DNA of 64,000 nt from Bubalus kerabau (lineage: Eukaryota > Chordata > Mammalia > Artiodactyla > Bovidae): assembly GCF_029407905.1 (NCBI RefSeq), contig NC_073630.1, positions 37,659,001 to 37,723,000 of the forward strand, given 5' to 3'. Below, in pieces: positions 1 through 11,738 of the stretch. Below the pieces are notes generated by a model. That model saw only the letters and a program-made list of their open reading frames with translations. It did no database searches and was not told the origin of the DNA. How positions within the stretch are numbered: position 1 is the stretch's first letter; every line of letters begins with the position of its first letter. The position numbers and the translations under genes are program-made.

Positions 1-127
1 TGCTCTAAAAAGAAATCTATCAGAAAATCAAAAAAGTAAATGATACTTATCTGCTTCTCAGGTATCAGTAATTTTCTCAAGCAGTAGTGGAATGTCGAAT
101 GATAAAACATTAAATCATACTTAAAGA

Positions 128-390
128 AGATGCTGAAATTGAAGCTCCAATACTTTGACCACCTGATGTGAAGAGCTGGTGGATGCTGATGCTGGGGAAA
201 ATGGGAGGCAAAAGGAAAAGAGGACAGTAAAGGGTGAGATGGTTAGATAGCATCACCAACTCAATGGATATCAACATGAGCAAACTCTGGGAGATAGTGG
301 AGGACAGACAGAGGAACCTGACATATTCCAGTCCATGAGGTCACAAAGAGTTGGATACGATTTAGGGACTGAACAACAACAAATACTTGA
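128..390 (+). mobile_element. BovB (RTE) LINE 3' fragment
   Basis: The segment reads like the end of BovB ORF2 and its tail: the block around 'ctccaatactttgaccacc', then the Gly/Arg-rich coding stretch, then 'tcacaaagagttggatac' close to the 3' end, finishing in a short (aac)n-like tail. It is much diverged and carries stops in the sense frame. It is 5' truncated and no target-site duplication was recognised. Confidence 0.85.
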
Positions 391-573
391 AGAAAACAAT
401 GGAATGATGTTGTAAAACAGTACATAGTGAAAGCAAAGATCACCTATCATAATACATTGACAAGTTTTAGATTTTTTATATGGTGACTTAAATGAGATAA
501 TATCTATGGTTTTAATTAGAATGTTTGTTCTTGAATAGGAAAGGGGAAATGATTCAATCCATTTTCTAATGCA

Positions 574-1705
574 GTTCTTCAATAAGTGTTGCTGGGAAAA
601 CTGGACCACTACATGTATAAAAATGAAATTAGACCACTCCCTAACACCATACAGAAAAATAAACTCAAAGTTGATTAAAGACCTAAATATAAGGCCAAAC
701 ACTATAAAGGTCTTAGAGGAAATCATAGGTAGAACACTCTGACACTAATCACAGCAATATCTTTTTTGATCCACCTCCTAGAATAATGAAAATAAAAACA
801 AAACATAAACAAATAGGACCTAATTAAAATTAAAAGCTTCTACAAAGCAAAGGAAACCATAAAACAAAAAGACAGCTCACAGAATGGAAGCAAATATTTG
901 CAAACCCAGCAACTGACAAGGGATTAAAATATACAAATAGCTCGTGCACCTCTAGGTCAAATAAAACAACCCAATCAAAAAATGAGCAGAAGATCTAAAT
1001 AGACATTTCTCAAAAGAAGACATATAGATGGCCAAAAGTACATGAAAAGATGCTCAACATCACTAATTATTATAAAAATGGAAATCAAAACTACAATGAG
1101 GTATCACTTCACACCAGTCAGAATGGCCATCATCAAAAAAAATTTACAAACAATAATTGTTGAAAAGGGTGTGGAGAAGAGGGAGCCCTCCAGTACAGTT
1201 GCTAGGACTTTAAATTGGTATAGCCACTATGGAGAACAGTATAGAGGTTTCATAAAAAACTAAAAGTAGAGTTACCTTATGACCCACCAACCCCATTCCT
1301 GGGCATCTCTCCAAGAAAACCATAAAACAAAATGATACATGTATCCCAATGTTCACTGCAGCACTATTTACAACAGGCAAGACAGAAAAGCAACCCATGC
1401 CCACTGACACAGAAATAGATAACAAAGATGTGCCATATCTATATAATGGAATGATATGTAGTCATAAGAAAGCATGAATTAATATCATTTGCAGTGAGTA
1501 GATGGACATAGAGATTATCATTCTAAGTGAAATAAGGTAGAGAAAGACAAATATCATACAATATGAAATTACATGTGGAATCTTTAAAAAGATACAAATG
1601 AAAACTTATTTATAAAAGATAGACTCACAGATGTAGAAAACTTATGGTTACCTGGGGAAAGAGGGGAAGTGATAAATTGGGAGATTGAGATTCACATAAA
1701 CACAC
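574..1705 (+). mobile_element. L1 LINE, 3' part (ORF2 C-terminus and 3' UTR)
   Basis: It begins at the 'gtgctgggaaaactgga'-type block of L1 ORF2 and runs through the C-terminal coding region into the 3' region. The open frame at 1042-1263 is a remnant of the ORF2 C-terminus (residues like MKRCSTSLIIIKMEIKTTMRYH). The sense frame is broken by several stops. The 3' end is cut by the SINE starting near 1706. A piece of this same part of L1 recurs inside the BovB at 2039-2134. Confidence 0.88.
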
Positions 1706-1757
1706 TGCTGTTGTTATTTAGTAACTAAGTCATGTTATTTAGTCACTAAGTCATGTC

Positions 1758-2220
1758 TCAAAAGAAGACTCTTGAGAGGCCTTTGGAATGTAAGGAGATC
1801 CAACCAGTCCATCCTAAAGGAGATCAGTCCTGAGTGTTCATTGGAAGGACTGATGTTGAAGCCAAAACTCCAATACTTTGGCCACCTGTGAAGAGCTGAC
1901 TCATTTGAAAAGATCTTGATGCTGGGAAAGATTGAAGGCAGGAGGAGAAGAGGGTGACAGAGGATGAGATGGTTGGATGGCATCACTAACACAATGGAAA
2001 TGAGTTTGGTGTTGGTGATGGCCAGGGAGGCCTGGTGTTGCATTATAAAAATGCAAATAAAAACTACAGTGAGGTATCACTTTACACCAGTCAGAACGGC
2101 CATCATCAAAAAGTTTACAAACAATAATCCGGGAGTTGGTGATGGACAGGGAGGCCTGGTGTGACCCCCATGCAGTCCATGGGGTCACAAGGAGTCGGAC
2201 ATGACTGAGCAACTGAACTG
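1758..2220 (+). mobile_element. 5'-truncated BovB nested in a SINE
   Basis: The sequence follows BovB from 'gaagactcttgagag' through the Gly/Arg-rich coding end to the tail 'gagcaactgaactg'. Exact 10-bp duplications aagtcatgtc flank it at 1748-1757 and 2221-2230, so this is a true insertion into the SINE. It is itself interrupted by an L1-like scrap at 2039-2134. The sense coding frame is dead. Confidence 0.85.
2039..2134 (+). mobile_element. L1 ORF2 scrap between 28-bp direct repeats inside BovB
   Basis: About 95 bp match the L1 segment present near 1066-1162 (the block containing 'caccagtcagaa' and 'ggccatcatcaaaaa'). BovB sequence beginning 'gttggtgatgg' stands on both sides, at 2011-2038 and 2135-2162, identical at 27 of 28 positions. 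There is no poly(A) and no L1 3' end, so this is not an ordinary L1 insertion. Confidence 0.8.
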
Positions 2221-2479
2221 AAGTCATGTCCAAGTCTTTGCAATCCACGGACTGTAGCCCACCAGGCTCCTCTGAACGGGCAAGAATATTGAAGTGGGTT
2301 GCTGTTCCCTTCTCCAGGGGATCTTCCCAACCCAGGGATCAAACCCAGGTCTCCCACATTGCAGACAGGTTTTTTACCATGTGAGCCACCAGGGAAGCCC
2401 TTTGATGAATATTAATGTTAAATCAAAAGTAGTTTGCAATTGCAACTCTTAGAAGCATTGTCTTTAAGACCAGAACTGA

Positions 2480-2810
2480 AATAAGCCTTCATCTTCAGGA
2501 TCTGAGAGAAATGTGTCCCTTGCCTCTCTTCTAGCTTCCAAGAGTTTGCTAGCAGTCTCTGGTGTTTCTTAGCTTTTGCTACATTGGTTCAATTTCTGCC
2601 TTCATCCTCACATGGCATTCTGTGTGTGTGCGTGTGTCTGTGTCCAAATTTTCTTTTTATCAGGGCACCAGTCATATTGGATTAGGAACTACCCTACTCC
2701 AGTATGACCTTAGCTTAACTATATCTGTATGGCCCTATTTCCAAATAAGATCACATGCTTAGATACTGGAAGTCAGGATTTCAACACAAATTTTGAACAA
2801 ATTCAACGCA
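2480..2810 (-). repeat. Old MaLR/MLT1-like LTR remnant
   Basis: Reading the minus strand, the segment contains the block 'gatcttatttggaaatag' and 'ccaatatgactggtg', typical of old mammal-wide MaLR-type LTRs. It includes a short TG-rich run at 2616-2644. It is strongly diverged, so the subfamily and borders are uncertain. It has no coding content. Confidence 0.45.
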
Positions 2811-3708
2811 CAATAGAAATGACCCAAAATTAAATTGCTAGTCAACCAAAACAAAACAAAACATGTATCTTTCTACATAAATTCATATATTCAATTGACA
2901 CTCATTATTCACATATTCTATATTTGTACATTTTCCTAGTCAAGAATATTTGTAACATCAAAGTCAATATTCTCTAAGCACTGGTATTTGCAGAAATATT
3001 CATGAATAGAGTGACAAAAAAGTATTGCTTTTTTGTTCCCAAGTTCCCACAAGTTCCCCAGCACAAGCTGGTGCTCTGCCTTCCTGTTTCAGCCCTCACA
3101 TTATAAACAAGAATCCTTCTGTAGTCTAGTGTGATGTTTTCACATTTTTGTGCTATTTATTGGTGCTGAACTGCTATCTAATTTTACAAAGCACAGCAAG
3201 TCTGACAGGTGTTATGGAGTAAACATGTGTGTTATGTAAGTTTCTTTCAGGCATGACTTAAGTGTCATTGGCCGTGATTTCCATAAGGAATCTACATATA
3301 TGTTAAGTAAATAAGAAACACACAAAACAATGTTATGTACTGACTGGTTGATGAATATGTTATAACCAGTCTCACAGGGACCTAACCCTGTGAGACTCTG
3401 GTTATATAATCATTAATTCCTCTGAGATGAATGATTTAGCAGTCACTAATTTGGTGTTCTGTTTCTGGTGACTTTGTAAAACCTAACTATTGAGAATAAA
3501 GAGAATCAACTGTTACATATAAAATGAATTTATGAAAAAAACCTAACTAACGAGTGATCCTAAAGTTTTAGAACTAAATAACAGAATGAATGGTGGTGTT
3601 AGTAACTGAGTGGGAATGATTACTAAAGAAGCATGCTGAGTAAGTGAGATGTCAGAATTTGTACTTGAAAAGCAAAAAATAGGAGAATAAAATTCTCCTC
3701 TTCCTCAA
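2811..3708. other. AT-rich non-genic DNA, nothing assigned
   Basis: No open frame of credible length, no SINE or LINE signature and no structured RNA were recognised in this interval. Confidence 0.6.
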
Positions 3709-3788
3709 AGGGAAGCCTGGTGTGCAGCAGTCCATGGGGTCACAGAGAGTCTCAGTGGTCAGACACCACTGAGAGACTGAATTGAACT
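3709..3788 (+). mobile_element. BovB 3' tail fragment
   Basis: A short match to the end of BovB: 'gggaagcctggtgtgc', 'agtccatggggtcacagag' and 'gagactgaattgaact'. It contains a small internal disturbance around 'ctcagtggtcagacacc'. It is only about 80 bp, with no duplication identified. Confidence 0.75.
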
Positions 3789-6398
3789 CCCTTAAAAATC
3801 ATGGTCACAAGATATAGGATGCTAAACATTCCATTCTCTCCAGAAGGATCATATTCCTGAGGCACAAGCTTCTTGATGCCTCAGCAGCAAGTTCTTACCA
3901 ACAGACCCTTTTAGGAAATACAACCAACCCGTAATTATATTAAAACAAAGTTGAGACTTTTCTGGACTATGGTAAAGGGAAGCTAATGCAAATTCACCTT
4001 TCCTCCCACCCCCAAATCCAAGATAACTTTTTCTTTCCCCAAAATCAAGAGACTATATTTCCATGTTTCATTTGCAGAAGCAAGAACTTGAGTCAATTCA
4101 GATTTTTACTTTTCAGATTCAAGTGAAGCAAAATGTTCTTCTTTCATGAGTTCAAATAATTATATATCTAAGAGAAATATAATCTCATCAACTGGATATG
4201 AATCTATTATATAGGTATAAAGTGTAAATTTATGTCATTAAAATTACTGCTGCTATTGAAAGCCAAGGGACTGGTTGAGTAAAATTTCAGATTAAATTTA
4301 GATAGACAACAGATCAAAATGAAGGGCTGAGTCCTGATCATTCTAGAAAGTAAAAAGCTGTTTGGAAAAGGAGATATAAAGGGAATAAACAATATTAGTA
4401 AAAGAAGAACAGCATGGCATCCTTTCACAGAAGAAAATATTTCAAGAAGGAAGAGGTGATCCACTGTGTTTATGCTGCTGGGGTGTTAATTCAGATGTTT
4501 ATTTGATGTGGATATCATTAGGGACTTTGGAAATTGGAATCTGAAGTGCTAGTGAAGTGTTCATTGTATAGAACAGAGGCATTTAATCCAGTATAACAGA
4601 AGAGAAGGGAAATGATAAGTGTTTAGATAGAGGTTAACAGGCTTTATAATGATGCAATTAGATAGATTTCTCCTGATTATTATTTTTTTCTTATGAAATA
4701 AGAAGCAATGACATCTATTTAGAATGAGAATTGCAAAGAGAGTTTTGGAGTTGTGGGAAGAGTGGTGAAAATGTGCTAGAGCTCTATGGTAGTAGGAAAA
4801 TGAGTATATTACACAAAGTCCTCAGACAAGCTGAAGGCCAATGTGAGATGCAACTTTCTCAACAGAAAGCAACAGATTTGTAAAAGGGAAGAACAAATCT
4901 GATTCTACAATAGATCTGTTTCTTTTACTTTAACCTTTGTATTCTATTACTTCTGCTTCTAGTAAAGGATGTTGCCTATAGCCTGAAATATACAGGGTAG
5001 CCTATTCTTAGGCTCTGACCTTTAAGAGTATAAGGGCTTCTACATTAGTGTAGAGATGATAAATTGTAGAACAGAGAATAACATTTGTCTTGGAGGTTTA
5101 TATGAACACTGTGACACCTGCAAGAACAAAGGATTCCTACAGGAAAAAGTGTGCACCAACCAACCACTCCCATTCCCCTTTCAATATAAAAGAAACCTTA
5201 ACTTTCCTGGAGTAAGATGGTTCTCTAGGACATTAGACTGCCATCCTGTCAGTCAGCTAGCTTTCTGAATGAAGTGATTATTTATTGTCTCAACAACTTT
5301 TCTCCTGATTCACTGGCCTATGGTATGGTGAACAGAACAGAGCTTGACTCAGCAACATACTGAGCTTCTTCCTATACTTTTCTCCAGCCACCTTCACTGT
5401 GTGCTGTTTGGTAGAAACCAAAAAATGGTAGACAGTGAGAACTGGTTGTTTTGCTTTTTTTTCCCAGTAAAGTAAGATGGCAATAGAGTGGTGAGAAGGT
5501 TAATTATAGTAACTGTGGAATCTAAATTAGGTTAAATGAGAAATGGAGCTACAGAACAGAGTGAAAATTGTATTGAAAATCTTATAACTTTGTAGATTTG
5601 GGGATTAAAAATGCTAGAGTAAGTAATTGGAAAGATAGAAAGTGATATTAACAGAAATGAGACCTGATATAAATACCACAAAATGATGTGGTTATTCCTA
5701 CTGATAACATCTTGGGCATCATTATATTAGTAATGGATGGAATATGTTAGAGGAAAACATCCCTGGAGAAATTAAAGTCAGGAACTGAAAGTTCAGAGTT
5801 TGGGCTGAGTGCTTTTGTGTTTGCTTATTTCTGATACTTAATTTGGATTTACATTATCAAATGCTCCCTCAGATTGTGGTTTTTTCAACTAAATGTATAA
5901 TTAAAGGTAACAAAGCAAGAGTAAACAGTTTATAATAGTCAACTTCCATGTTAATTTCCAAGTTAATTTTTGAATGACCCCTTTGGTTCATCATTATTTC
6001 TTCCAATGTAAATATGTTTTATTTGACATGAGTTTGGGATAATTCCGTTGTTGAAAAATGTAACTGATTCAAAGCATAGATGATTTGTTAGTGTGTGAGA
6101 ATTTCTCAGTTTCACAATGTTGCTAAGTATATTTCCTATCTACATGTCAAAGCTGAATTCGTAAAACTTAAAGCAGAAAAATGTCTGAACTGTTGATGAA
6201 TAATTAACTTTTGTTACATCATGTGGGCAGGTGTTCTCTTGACACACAATTAATCTTAAGGGTTTTATCTTCCTAGTCTATTGGCATATGGTCTACATTG
6301 TAACCAACACTTGATGACCCAGATGTGAAAAATTTATGGTCGATGCCCCTCACATATTCCTACTAAATCTTTTTATTTTCTCTCATTTAAATTAATTT
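3789..6398. other. AT-rich intergenic DNA, nothing assigned
   Basis: About 2.6 kb without a recognised repeat or gene. Short open frames (for example 4207-4464 minus, 5056-5268 plus) have no domain, no homologous-looking sequence and no conserved context, and are best treated as chance. Confidence 0.6.
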
Positions 6399-6399
6399 A

Positions 6400-6835
6400 C
6401 TTAATTTTAGGTGTGGGGTAATTACTTTGCAATATTGTGGTGGTTTTTGGCATACATTGATATCAGCCATGGGTGTACCTATGTTCCCCATCCTGAACCC
6501 CCCTCCCACATCCCTCCCCATCTCATCCCTCTGGGTTTTCTCAGTGCAATGACTTTGAGTGCCCTGTTTCATTCATCGAATTTAGACTGGTGATCTATTT
6601 CACATATGATAATATACATGTTTCAATACTATTCTCTCAAATGATCCCACCCTCGCCTTCTCTCACAGAGTCCAAAAGTCTCTTCTTAATATCTGTGTCT
6701 CTTTTGCTGTCTCACATATAGAGTCATCATTACCAACTTTCTAAAGTCCATATATATGTGTTAATATAGTGTATTCGTGTTTTTCTTTCTGACTTACTTC
6801 ACTCTGTATAACAGGCTCCGGTGACTCCTCAAGAC
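6400..6835 (-). mobile_element. L1 3' UTR, minus strand
   Basis: The block 'cacatatgataatatacatg' followed by 'cttctctcacagagtccaaa' and 'cttacttcactctgtat' is the reverse complement of the ruminant L1 3' region. It contains no ORF2 core. Borders are approximate; the left edge starts at a run of 'aattaatttacttaattt'. Confidence 0.8.
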
Positions 6836-6920
6836 TATTTTTTTTCAAGCTGTAACTGATGAAGGAGTAAATAATTAATGAAGAAATTTAACTGTTACTA
6901 GAAAGAATTAAAAAGTTTAG

Positions 6921-6937
6921 AAAAAAAAAAAAAAAAA
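6921..6937 (+). repeat. Poly(A) run
   Basis: A 17-A homopolymer not attached to any recognised SINE or LINE. It lies 30 bp left of the BovB target site. Confidence 0.8.
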
Positions 6938-6978
6938 CCACATAGTATGCCCTGTTAATATCTTCTCTGATGTACTTC

Positions 6979-7855
6979 AGTTCAGTTCAGTTCAGTTGCT
7001 CAGTCATATCCGACTCTTTGTGACCCCATGAATCGCAGCACACCAGGCCTCCCTGTCCATCACCATCTCCTGGAGTTCACTCGGACTCACGTCCATCGAG
7101 TCAGTGATGCCATCCAGCCATCTCATCCTCTGTCGTCCCCTTCTCCTCCTGCCCCCAATCTCTCCCAGCATCAGAGTCTTTTCCAATGAGTCAACTATTT
7201 GCATGAGGTGGCCAAAGTCCTGGAGTTTCAGCTTCAGCATCATTCCCTCCAAAGAAATCTCAGGGCTGATCTCCTTCAGAATGGACTGGTTGGATCTCCT
7301 TGCAGTCCAAGGGACTCTCAAGAGTCTTCTCCAACACCACAGTTCAAAAGCATCAGTTCTTCAGCACTCAGCTTTCTTCACAGTCCAACTCTCACATCCA
7401 TACATGACCACTGGAAAAACCATAGCCTTGACTAGACGGACCTTTGTTGGCAAAGTAATGTCTCTGCTTTCGAATATGCTATCTAGGTTGGACATAACTT
7501 TCCTTCCAAGGGGTAAGCGTCTTTTAATTTCATGGCTGCAATCACCATCTGCAGTGATTTTGGAGCCCATAAAAATAAAGTCTGACACTGTTTCTACTGT
7601 TTCCCTATCTATTTCCCATGAAGTGATGGGACCAGATGCCATGATCTTCGTTTTCTGAATGTTGAGCTTTAAGCCAACTTTTTCACTCCCCACTTTCCAC
7701 TCTCATCAAGAGGCTTTTTAGTTCCTCTTCACTTTCTGCCATAAGGGTGGTGTCATCTGCATATCTGAGGTTATTGATATTTCTCCCGGCAATCCTAATT
7801 CCAGCTTGTGCTTCTTCCAGCCCAGCGTTTCTCATGATGTACTCTGCATATAAGT
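6979..7855 (-). mobile_element. 5'-truncated BovB with 10-bp target-site duplication
   Basis: This is the minus-strand 3' part of BovB, from just after the RT YADD region to the tail. The tail is a (cagtt)n run at its left end. Flanking duplications tgatgtactt lie at 6969-6978 and 7856-7865. Sense fragments 7004-7321 (105 aa, ending in the Gly/Arg-rich C-terminus) and 7361-7693 (110 aa) are in different frames, so the ORF is frameshifted. The antisense strand keeps a 184-codon frame at 7104-7658. Preservation is good, suggesting a fairly recent insertion. Confidence 0.95.
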
Positions 7856-7865
7856 TGATGTACTT

Positions 7866-9549
7866 AAAGTTTATTAAATTTTTAAAGATATAGTCTACTA
7901 TACAAACTTATTTTGATACAAGACTAGGAAATTCCATTTAGAAATTACCTTTAGTTTTAGATAGAACTGAATATATCTGAACATATGAGGAGCATTGTAC
8001 TGAAAAATTCAGAAGAAAGATATATTTTTCTTTATAGTATTTTGGCAATTATGCCTTTAAAATGTTAAGCAAGTTTTTTATTTAAAATATCTCACTTAAA
8101 ATTTTGCATATGATTCAAAAATTAATAAACATTAAAAACTGACAGTGATACACAGTAGTACAGCTGAGAAATTTAACTCATTTTCTTGACTTTTTAAATT
8201 ATTGCCAATCATTCCAACTAATTCTGAAGCAGTATTTTTACAGAGTTTGTTTAGAAATATAGCATATACCTTCAGCTGTTGAGCTTATATACATGTCAGG
8301 CAATAGCCAGGATTGGGAGATACAAATTGCAACATAAGATGCTACTCTCAAGGAGCTTGAGTATGTTAGACTTTTATGGTTCCTGATCTGTAAATCTGAG
8401 GTGACAGCTCTGGAGATTTTTAATGGCAATATTTTTTCTTAGAATTCATGATAGTTGCTGGAATTTAGTGCATCTGTTACTTTCAGGATGAAGCTTAGAA
8501 ACAGTCTAGGTGGCTTGTTCTCCCAGGAAAATGAAATCCTTATGGTAAAAATAAAATATTTCTTAAATGCTTTGGTAAGACATCCAAGACAATGGTAAAG
8601 TTCTTAGTGTTGTTAGATTCAATGACGACAAAGCCTAGTCAATGGCAGAACAAGATAGAACTTAGGGTGGGAGATAACAGTTTTCAATGATATATTAAAT
8701 CTTAGGCTTGGTTGATCTCAGGATCCTGGAGATGAATATTGGAAGTGAGTAGTAATAGATCAAGTGATACAGACTATCCACAGACAGCTCAGAACACATG
8801 AGCAGCTTGTGTTTCCAAGGGCAGGGCTGTACTTGAAGAACATGATGCCTAACCAAATTTGGTCACCTTTTTCTAAGACTTGTCTCCTCACTTGATCTCT
8901 ATTGTATCAGATGGCATTACTCTCTCAGCTAAGTATTCTTGTCCTCCTTAGGACAAGTGTCTCTAGTGGGGCTGTCACAGCATGAAGCAGGAATGCAGAT
9001 AAGAGCTGAAATGAGATAAAATTTTGTGGTTTATGTTCAATTATACCCCCAGAGTTGGGTCATATTTTATTACTCAATAATTTCTGTATCTTAGTGCTAG
9101 TTTCAGTGGTTTTCCCTTCCATCCATAACAAAATAAGCCTAAGTAAAAGCAAACTGAAAAGTCTAAAAGAACTGGTATACATATTCATAAATATTTATTG
9201 AAATGAACAGAATCCCTAGGATTTGAGGCAACTGGAAAAAATCATAAAGATTCAGCCTACAAAATTTTTTAATATAATTCAATCCAATTTGGGGGAGATC
9301 AGAGATAAGTTACAGAAAAAATATCATTTGGCCTATTCCCAAATTCATCTGATCTTCAGAGAATCACTTATTAAAACACAAATAAAAGGAACTTGTAATA
9401 TAGAAAAGATCAGAGTCATGATGGATACTTCCATTAGCAGAGTGGACTATCTGCCAGGCTTCCTGATAGTTCACATAGGCTTAGAGGGAATAAACTTCAC
9501 CTCACAAGAAAAGCTACAAAAAAATGAAAATATTATTTTTTAAGACTGT
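7866..9549. other. AT-rich intergenic DNA, nothing assigned
   Basis: No recognised repeat, RNA or gene. The open frame at 9223-9543 (106 codons) has no signal peptide, domain or composition bias that supports it as coding. Confidence 0.6.
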
Positions 9550-9561
9550 AATCTCAAATTT

Positions 9562-9694
9562 TGGAGAAGGAAATGGCAACCCACTCCAATATTCTTGCCT
9601 GGAGAACCCCAGGGACGGGGGAGCCTGGTGGGCTGCCGTCTATGGGGTCACACAGAGTCAGACACGACTGATGTGACTTAGCAGCAGCAGCAGC
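9562..9694 (+). mobile_element. BOV-A2-type SINE monomer with 12-bp duplication
   Basis: It starts 'ggagaaggaaatggcaaccc' and ends in the (agc)n tail. Exact duplications aatctcaaattt stand at 9550-9561 and 9695-9706. It is one unit of the normally dimeric element and carries few differences, so it is relatively young. Confidence 0.93.
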
Positions 9695-9919
9695 AATCTC
9701 AAATTTCCCCCATGACACCAGACACTGCAGAAATGATAGCCACAACATTCTCTATGAAGTGCTGCATGTTGACAGTTGATCTGGAGCTGGAATTATAAGT
9801 GCCTCTCAGGGCAATCTGATGTCCTACCACTGGGGACCATGATGTGTGTACAAAGGACAAAATTTACCTTACATTCTGGCCTAGAGGCTTAAAAGTGAGC
9901 ATGTAACAGTCTGTCCTAA

Positions 9920-10280
9920 AATGTGTGCTAGAGATTGAGTTGTATACTCTCAAAATTCACAGGTTGAAGTCTTACCCCTCAGGGTGTTTATATTTGGAGA
10001 CAGGATTTTAAGGAGGTAGATAAGGTTAAATGAGGGCATAAGGATATTACTGATCCATGATACAATTGCACTGTGTGTGTGTTCACAGAGGAAAGGCAAG
10101 GTAAGGACACACAGCAAGAAGGCTGTTGTTTGCAAGCCAGGAAAAAAGGGTCTCACCAAACACCAAGGGCATCTTGATCTTAGGCTTCTAGCTTCTGGAG
10201 TTATGAGAAAACAAATTTCTGTTGTTAACACCACCCATCTATGGTATTTTGTTGTAGTAGCTGAGGAGAATAAATTACAA
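9920..10280 (+). repeat. MLT1-type (MaLR) solo LTR
   Basis: The plus strand contains the succession expected of this mammalian LTR class: 'acacagcaagaaggc', 'catcttgatctta', 'gttatgagaaaacaaatttc' and 'ctatggtattttgttgtag'. The body is diverged and both ends are fuzzy. The 105-codon open frame at 10077-10394 mostly lies within this LTR and is not a gene. Confidence 0.75.
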
Positions 10281-10559
10281 GGTGATTATATTACAAATTA
10301 TTACCTTCCCAAATTACAAGGTGAGTATATTATCCAGTGGAAAATTGGAAACACTAAGAATCAGGACACTGTTTATCAGTATGACAGAAATTAGACAAAC
10401 AATTGCTTAATTATTTGACATAAATATGTCATAGTCTCGATTTCCATGTTTGCTATATATTGTGCACACAATTTTCCCGTGCACAAGAATCAGTTTTACA
10501 TGAAATATGACTATACATAAAGTTCAATTTAACCTCTCTCTTAGGTGAAAATTTAGTCA

Positions 10560-11100
10560 TAACAGTGTCTTCCCCATCCTCATTTGTGGTTGTTATTTCT
10601 TTCCCCTCAGGGGGTTTTAAGCTCTGTGGGATGGCTTATAGAGTGTCTTGGCATTTGACTGAGGGAGTTGGTGATTTTGTCTTGGAGGGTTTCTGGTCAC
10701 ACCACCATCTGCTGAAGTGTCCACTGTCTTACCTGAGAGAGGCCATACAGTCGAAGCTAAGTGTAACACAGGTGCCCTTCTCTCAAAATTGAACGACTGC
10801 TTTCAGTCAAGATGCATTGGCTTTATTGAGCTGATAGACAGATCTGACTCTCAGGTACAGGAAAACCAGGTGCTTTCCCTGGACAGGTGAGGCCGTGGGA
10901 AAGCTGATGGGGTCCCTCACGCTCCGCTGCACCAGCCCCATTGGGCAGTCCGCCCCCTCCCACATCATGGCAGTGAGGCTCACGTCCAACCATAAAGAAG
11001 GTCCTCTCCTCCTGCACTGCCACTGCTCCGTGTGCCTCACCTACAGTGGGATGAGACTTCTCAAAGTTTATGTGCACACACGTTACCCAAGGACATGATA
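10560..11100. other. GC-rich patch, unassigned; possible retrocopy
   Basis: A 0.5 kb block clearly richer in G+C than its surroundings. On the minus strand it holds two overlapping open frames (10807-11040 and 10823-11077) and, near 10820, the polyadenylation-like hexamer AATAAA followed by a short 3' stretch. This could be the remains of a processed transcript or an LTR. No protein family was recognised and no poly(A) tail or flanking duplication was found. Confidence 0.3.
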
Positions 11101-11356
11101 AAATCGAGATGACAGTTTAATATGGCTGGGAGAGGGATCGCTTTGGGACTGCAAACAGTGTAGAAACTACTAGAGAATTTCTTATAGATGATGGTCATTA
11201 ATAGCTCATAGAGGTAAAAAATACAAGGGTAAGAGTTTATACCCTTGATTATATGAATTAATCACCACTCCTCTGATAACCTGTCTTGATTTAAAGTATT
11301 TGAATTTAACTGGGGAGTAAATATCAGACAACAATTTATTTTAAAAAATTTGTTAA
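11101..11356. other. Non-genic spacer
   Basis: AT-rich sequence without a recognised element. Confidence 0.5.
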
Positions 11357-11460
11357 ACTACTCCAGTATCTTTGCCTGGAAAATCCCATGGACAGAGGAG
11401 ACTGGCAGGCTACTGTCCATGGGGTCACAGGGAGACATGACTTAGTCACCTAACCACCAC
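11357..11460 (+). mobile_element. Bov-tA-like SINE fragment
   Basis: It contains 'ctccagtatctttgcctgg', 'atcccatggacagaggag' and 'ccatggggtcacag', followed by an (acc)n-like tail. The tRNA-like head is missing, so this is a 5'-truncated copy. Confidence 0.8.
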
Positions 11461-11738
11461 AAATACATGCTTATCATATTATTTAGCAACCAAGCTATTT
11501 GGTATTTACCCAGAGGAGTTGAAACATATACTTGTATAATAGTCTATACATGACTATTTATAGCAGCTCTATTCCTAATTAGAAAAATTTAGAAACAAGA
11601 TGTCCCCTCAGTTGGTAAATGAACAAACTGTGGTATATTCAGACAATTGAGTATTATTTTAGGGATAAGAAGTGATGAGCTATCAAGCCATGAAAAGACA
11701 TAGGGGAAACTTAAATGTATATAACTAAGTGAAATCAG

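Larger units (their letters stand above)
1706..2401 (-). mobile_element. Bov-tA SINE, split by a BovB insertion
   Basis: The left piece is 1706-1757 and the right piece 2231-2401. The right end carries the tRNA-like head in reverse complement ('gagccaccagggaagccc'), so the SINE is on the minus strand. The BovB tail-like body lies to the left. The two halves are separated by a BovB insertion whose 10-bp duplication (aagtcatgtc) is present at 1748-1757 and 2221-2230. The internal promoter head is diverged and is not a tRNA gene. Confidence 0.85.

Noticed and set aside
271..726. 151-codon minus-strand frame
   Set aside because: Covers antisense of a BovB fragment and of the L1 start; a composite of two unrelated repeats.
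7104..7658. 184-codon frame as a host gene
   Set aside because: It is antisense to BovB ORF2 and recurs with other BovB copies; reported only as a finding on antisense openness.
9223..9543. 106-codon plus-strand frame as a small gene
   Set aside because: No domain, promoter, splice structure or repeat-independent support; AT-rich chance frame.
10077..10394. 105-codon plus-strand frame
   Set aside because: Overlaps an MLT1-type LTR and has no coding features.
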